A stretch of DNA of 64,000 nt from Candidatus Zixiibacteriota bacterium (GTDB lineage Bacteria; Zixibacteria; MSB-5A5; DSPP01). Shown piece by piece: positions 61,149-64,000 of the stretch (its first letter is position 1; the number at the start of each line of letters is the position of its first letter). The stretch is from contig JAKEHY010000020.1 of NCBI GenBank assembly GCA_022614805.1, positions 25,449-89,448 on the forward strand, written 5' to 3'. A program made the position numbers and the translations under genes. The notes under the pieces are model-generated. The model was not told where the DNA came from. It worked only from the letters and a program-made list of their open reading frames with translations, and searched no databases.

Positions 61149-63080
61149 ATGAAACGGAATTTAGTCCAAAAAATTATTGCCGCCCATTTGGTCGAAGGGG
61201 AAATGGTCCCCGGCAAGGAAGTGGCCATTAAAATCGACCAGACCTTGACCCAGGACGCCACCGGCACGATGGCCTATCTGCAGTTCGAGGCGATGGAGAT
61301 TCCCAAGGTGAAAACCCGGCTTTCGGTTTCTTACGTGGACCACAATATGCTCCAGACCGGCTTTGAAAACGCCGACGACCACCGCTATTTGCAGAGCGTG
61401 GCGGCCCGCTACGGAATTTATTTTTCCAAGCCGGGCAACGGAATTTGCCATCAGGTGCATCTGGAACGCTTCGGCGCGCCGGGCGCGACCTTGCTCGGCT
61501 CCGATTCGCACACGCCCACTTCCGGCGGCATCGGCTCTTTGGCCATCGGCGCGGGGGGGCTGGACGTGGCGGTGGCGATGGCGGGCGGGCCGTTTTATAT
61601 GACGATGCCAAAAATCGTGCGGGTGCAACTTTTGGGAAAACTGCGCCCCTGGGTGACCGCCAAGGATATAATTTTAGAGATGCTCCGCCGTTTGACGGTG
61701 AAGGGCGGGGTTGGCAAGATTTTTGAATATTCCGGGCCGGGGGTAAAATCCCTGACCGTGCCGGAGCGCGGAACGATTACCAATATGGGAGCCGAGCTGG
61801 GGGCGACGACTTCGATTTTCCCCGCCGACGAAAACACACTAACTTATCTCAAAGCCCAAAAACGTCCCAAGGGATTCAAGCCGCTCGCACCGGACGAGGG
61901 TGCGGAGTACGATGACGAAGTCGTCATCGATTTGAACCAGTTGGAACCGCTGATTGCCCGGCCCCATTCGCCGGACAACGTGGTGCCGGTGAAGGAGGTG
62001 GAGGGAACCAAGGTGGACCAGGTCTGCATCGGCTCCTGCACCAATTCCTCCTTCCACGATTTGTCCGTGGCGGCCAAAATTTTGAAGGGTAAACGGATTT
62101 ATCCCGGGCTGGATATGACCGTCACCCCCGGCTCCAAGCAGGTTTTTTACAACGTCGACAAGTCCGGCGCGCTCTCCCTCTTGATTGCCGCCGGCGCGCG
62201 CATCTTGGAATCGGCCTGCGGCCCCTGCATCGGAATGGGCCAGGCACCCCCCTCCGGCGGGGTTTCGGTGCGCAGCTTCAACCGGAATTTTGAAGGCCGC
62301 TCCGGGACGAAAGACGCACAAGTCTATCTCTCCAGCCCGGAAACGGCGGTCGCCTGCGCCTTGAAAGGTGTGATTACCGACCCGCGCCGTTTGGGGAAGG
62401 GCTTCCGCACGCCTACCCCCAAAACGTTTGTGGTGGATGACCGGATGATTCTGCCGCGGGTCAAAAAACCGGACGGGGTGGAAATTTTGCGCGGGCCGAA
62501 CATCAAGCCCTTGCCGACGCGCGGCCCGATGGAGGAAACGATAACGGGGGAGGTTTTAATCAAACTCGGGGACAACGTCACCACCGACCATATTATGCCG
62601 GCGGGGGCCAAGATTCTGCCTCTGCGCTCGAACATTCCCGCGATTTCAAAGTTTGTCTTTTTCCGCGTGGATGAAAAGTTTGTCGAGCGGGCCCAGCAAA
62701 AAGGGGGCGGGATGATTATCGGCGGCGACAACTACGGGCAGGGAAGCTCCCGCGAGCATGCCGCGCTGGCGCCGATGTATTTGGGCATCAAGCTGGTATT
62801 GGCCAAGTCGTTTGCCCGGATTCACTGGACGAACCTGATTAATTTCGGCATACTTCCCCTGACCTTCGCCGACCCCGCCGACTACGATTGGCAAGAGCAG
62901 GGGGACAAGCTCGAAGTTTCCGGCCTGACCGAGTTTTTGTCCGACTCAACCGACGTCATCGAAATCCGCAACGCCACCAAGCACAAAAATTTCAAAGCCA
63001 AGCACGGCTTTACCGGGCGGCAGAAAAAGATTCTTTTGGCCGGCGGGTTGTTGAATTTCACGAAGAGCCAGGCGGCGTAG
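61149..63080 (+). CDS. acnA: Aconitate hydratase
   Basis: 643 residues from the ATG at 61149, preceded by AAAGGA; the earlier ATG at 61128 coincides with the predicted transcription start. Short, mitochondrial-type aconitase layout: VSYVDHNMLQ, GSDSHTPTSGGIGSLAIGAGG, cluster cysteines in CIGSCTNSS and ACGPCIGMGQ, and the C-terminal swivel domain with GGDNYGQGSSREHAALAP. It interconverts citrate and isocitrate with a [4Fe-4S] cluster, feeding the icd-mdh-sucCD set encoded in the long operon. The gene symbol is approximate within the aconitase family. Confidence 0.94.
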   Translation: MKRNLVQKIIAAHLVEGEMVPGKEVAIKIDQTLTQDATGTMAYLQFEAMEIPKVKTRLSVSYVDHNMLQTGFENADDHRYLQSVAARYGIYFSKPGNGICHQVHLERFGAPGATLLGSDSHTPTSGGIGSLAIGAGGLDVAVAMAGGPFYMTMPKIVRVQLLGKLRPWVTAKDIILEMLRRLTVKGGVGKIFEYSGPGVKSLTVPERGTITNMGAELGATTSIFPADENTLTYLKAQKRPKGFKPLAPDEGAEYDDEVVIDLNQLEPLIARPHSPDNVVPVKEVEGTKVDQVCIGSCTNSSFHDLSVAAKILKGKRIYPGLDMTVTPGSKQVFYNVDKSGALSLLIAAGARILESACGPCIGMGQAPPSGGVSVRSFNRNFEGRSGTKDAQVYLSSPETAVACALKGVITDPRRLGKGFRTPTPKTFVVDDRMILPRVKKPDGVEILRGPNIKPLPTRGPMEETITGEVLIKLGDNVTTDHIMPAGAKILPLRSNIPAISKFVFFRVDEKFVERAQQKGGGMIIGGDNYGQGSSREHAALAPMYLGIKLVLAKSFARIHWTNLINFGILPLTFADPADYDWQEQGDKLEVSGLTEFLSDSTDVIEIRNATKHKNFKAKHGFTGRQKKILLAGGLLNFTKSQAA

Positions 63081-63096
63081 GGGAACACCTCACCCC

Positions 63097-63186
63097 TGAC
63101 CCCTCTCCGCAAGGCAGAGAGGGGGATTGGCACATTGTAAGGGCGAGGCATGCCTCGCCCCTACGGGCAGGCACGGGGACCTGCCT
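63097..63186. repeat. Three REP-like palindromes after the aconitase gene
   Basis: CCCCTCTCC...AGAGAGGGG (about 63097-63125), GGGCGAGGCATGCCTCGCCC (63141-63160, a perfect 20-base palindrome) and GGCAGG...CCTGCC (63166-63185) follow one another. The first resembles 49681-49703 and the third resembles 18881-18902. Confidence 0.75.
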
Positions 63187-63265
63187 CCGCAAAAAAATAT
63201 GGAATTTGCCGGGCCGTCCCGCGCTCCACGCCATCGCAAAAGCCGTTGGTAAAAGGAACAAACAG

Positions 63266-63277
63266 GTGTATATTCAC
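63266..63277. promoter_or_regulatory. Putative MarR operator upstream of the marR gene
   Basis: GTGTATATTCAC is a near-perfect palindrome (one mismatched pair) 22 bases before the regulator ATG, just upstream of a TATAAC element at 63280-63285. Its match to the palindrome before the exporter gene suggests autoregulation. Confidence 0.55.
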
Positions 63278-63299
63278 ATTATAACGTTCAGGAACCGGT

Positions 63300-63737
63300 A
63301 TGGATCGTAAAACCGCGAAAAAGCTCTCGGAGTGCACCTGCTTCAATTTGCGCAAGGCCTCGCGCGCCGTAACCCAAATGTATGAGGCGGCGCTGGAGCC
63401 GGCGGGGCTGCGAGCCCCCCAGTTCGGGATTCTTGCGGCCGTGGCCGCGACCAAGTCCGTGACCATAACCCGGCTGGCAGAAATCCTCGTGATGGACCGA
63501 ACCACCCTGACCCGCAACCTGAAACCCTTGACCTCCCGGCGGCTGGTGAAAGTGCTTCCCGGCGCCGACCGGCGCTCGAAAAAAGTGGAGTTGACGAAAA
63601 AAGGCAGCGAGACACTTTTGCGGGCCGTCCCCCTGCACAAGGGGGCTCAAGCCCGGATTGAGTCCGGACTTGACGGACAGTGGCCGAATATGTTATCCGA
63701 CCTCACCCGGCTCATCCGCGTGGCCCAAAAAAGCTGA
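63300..63737 (+). CDS. MarR-family transcriptional regulator
   Basis: A 145-residue winged-helix regulator: dimerisation helices at both ends, an HTH at about 55-75 (TITRLAEILVMDRTTLTRNLKPL) and the wing RRLVKVLPGADRRSKKVELTKKG with the conserved DxRxxxVxLT-type pattern. Two cysteines near the N-terminus (ECTCFNLRKA) could serve as a redox or metal switch, as in some relatives. It is followed after 92 bases by an RND/MMPL exporter gene that it probably controls. Confidence 0.9.
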   Translation: MDRKTAKKLSECTCFNLRKASRAVTQMYEAALEPAGLRAPQFGILAAVAATKSVTITRLAEILVMDRTTLTRNLKPLTSRRLVKVLPGADRRSKKVELTKKGSETLLRAVPLHKGAQARIESGLDGQWPNMLSDLTRLIRVAQKS

Positions 63738-63755
63738 AATTTTTTGGAACGATAA

Positions 63756-63776
63756 GTGTATATACACGTATATAAT
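63756..63776. promoter_or_regulatory. Putative MarR operator and -10 box before the exporter gene
   Basis: GTGTATATACAC (63756-63767) is a perfect palindrome, followed three bases later by TATAAT (63771-63776), a consensus -10 box on the plus strand. A good -35 box is not seen. The layout matches that before marR. Confidence 0.6.
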
Positions 63777-63829
63777 CGATGAGCGGGGCGGCGGGCAAAC
63801 GGCAAACCGCAGGAAAAAAGGAGAACGAA

Positions 63830-64000
63830 ATGCGGAAATATATTGAGTGGATTATCAAACACCGAAAGCTGGTGATAGCCCTGACCGCCATCGTTACGGC
63901 CGGCCTGGTTTCCCAATTGAGAAATCTCACCGTCATAATCGACCCGGACAAAACCCTTCCGCAAAACCATCCCAACGTGGCCACATCGCTGCGGATAGAC
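63830..64000 (+). CDS. RND/MMPL-superfamily exporter, partial (5' end)
   Basis: The ATG at 63830 follows AAAGGAG and the frame stays open to the window edge (57 codons). MRKYIEWIIKHRKLVIALTAIVTAGLV is the first transmembrane helix, and the following LTVIIDPDKTLPQNHPNV is the typical start of the first periplasmic loop in MMPL-type RND exporters. Substrates of this group range from lipids to hopanoids. Regulation by the adjacent MarR protein is likely. Confidence 0.8.
   Translation, partial: MRKYIEWIIKHRKLVIALTAIVTAGLVSQLRNLTVIIDPDKTLPQNHPNVATSLRID

Noticed and set aside
1..64000. tRNA, rRNA, CRISPR, insertion sequence, prophage or toxin-antitoxin loci
   Set aside because: None was recognised by eye; short RNA genes could be missed without a covariance search.

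Overview
This window is about 64 kb of chromosome from an uncultured, diderm, heterotrophic bacterium. The best guess is a lineage in or near the FCB superphylum (for example Zixibacteria-like candidate phyla). This rests on a surface protein with a Por/T9SS-type C-terminal sorting domain, a VCBS-repeat protein with a dockerin-like end, diderm envelope genes, MglA/roadblock polarity proteins, fairly high GC, and many short palindromic repeats between genes. No rRNA, tRNA, CRISPR array, transposase or prophage was recognised.

Layout. (1) 1-1905, minus strand: two secreted proteins, one cut by the window edge. (2) 1998-13274, minus strand: a surface-motility block with a PAS histidine kinase, PilC, PilT and PilB, then an MglA-type GTPase with a long tail, four roadblock-domain proteins (one with TPRs, one membrane-anchored), a small membrane protein and a DUF4388/PATAN protein. 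This is the most unusual region. (3) 13425-17270, minus strand: ComEC (with a degraded hydrolase domain) and the lipid II flippase MurJ, divergent from rpsT, whose promoter is clear. (4) 17577-23349: a geranylgeranyl-reductase-type flavoprotein with a ferredoxin, a FlgO-like lipoprotein-type protein, a 67-residue protein and a large Ser/Thr kinase with TPRs. (5) 23570-25066: aldehyde dehydrogenase.

(6) 25320-46851, plus strand: 21 genes with no gap above about 46 bases and many ATGA or TGATG overlaps, so probably one very long transcription unit. Order: cyclic-2,3-DPG-synthetase-like GTPase, carbamate kinase, tRNA nucleotidyltransferase, succinyl-CoA ligase, Ndk, malate and isocitrate dehydrogenases, polyprenyl-linked glycosyltransferases and flippase-like membrane proteins, acetyl-CoA carboxyltransferase alpha, a zinc ribbon, a PTS IIA protein, then MreC, MreD, PBP2 and RodA. 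It joins central carbon flux to envelope growth. (7) 47026-48443: tagatose-bisphosphate aldolase-like enzyme and an AT-rich orphan.

(8) 48461-55105, minus strand: a complete suf operon (sufB-C-D-S-U-A, a VOC protein, sufT) with a consensus sigma-70 promoter and an IscR/Rrf2-type operator at its start. (9) 55362-57023: an orphan BoxB-like di-iron oxygenase. (10) 57512-59839: VCBS/dockerin protein. (11) 59997-63080: a deoxyhypusine-synthase-like enzyme without the usual catalytic lysine, divergent from aconitase. (12) 63300-64000: a MarR regulator and the start of an RND/MMPL exporter, each preceded by a similar palindrome.

Many intergenic spaces hold short GC-rich palindromes of several families, one of which shows a compensatory base-pair change between its two copies.
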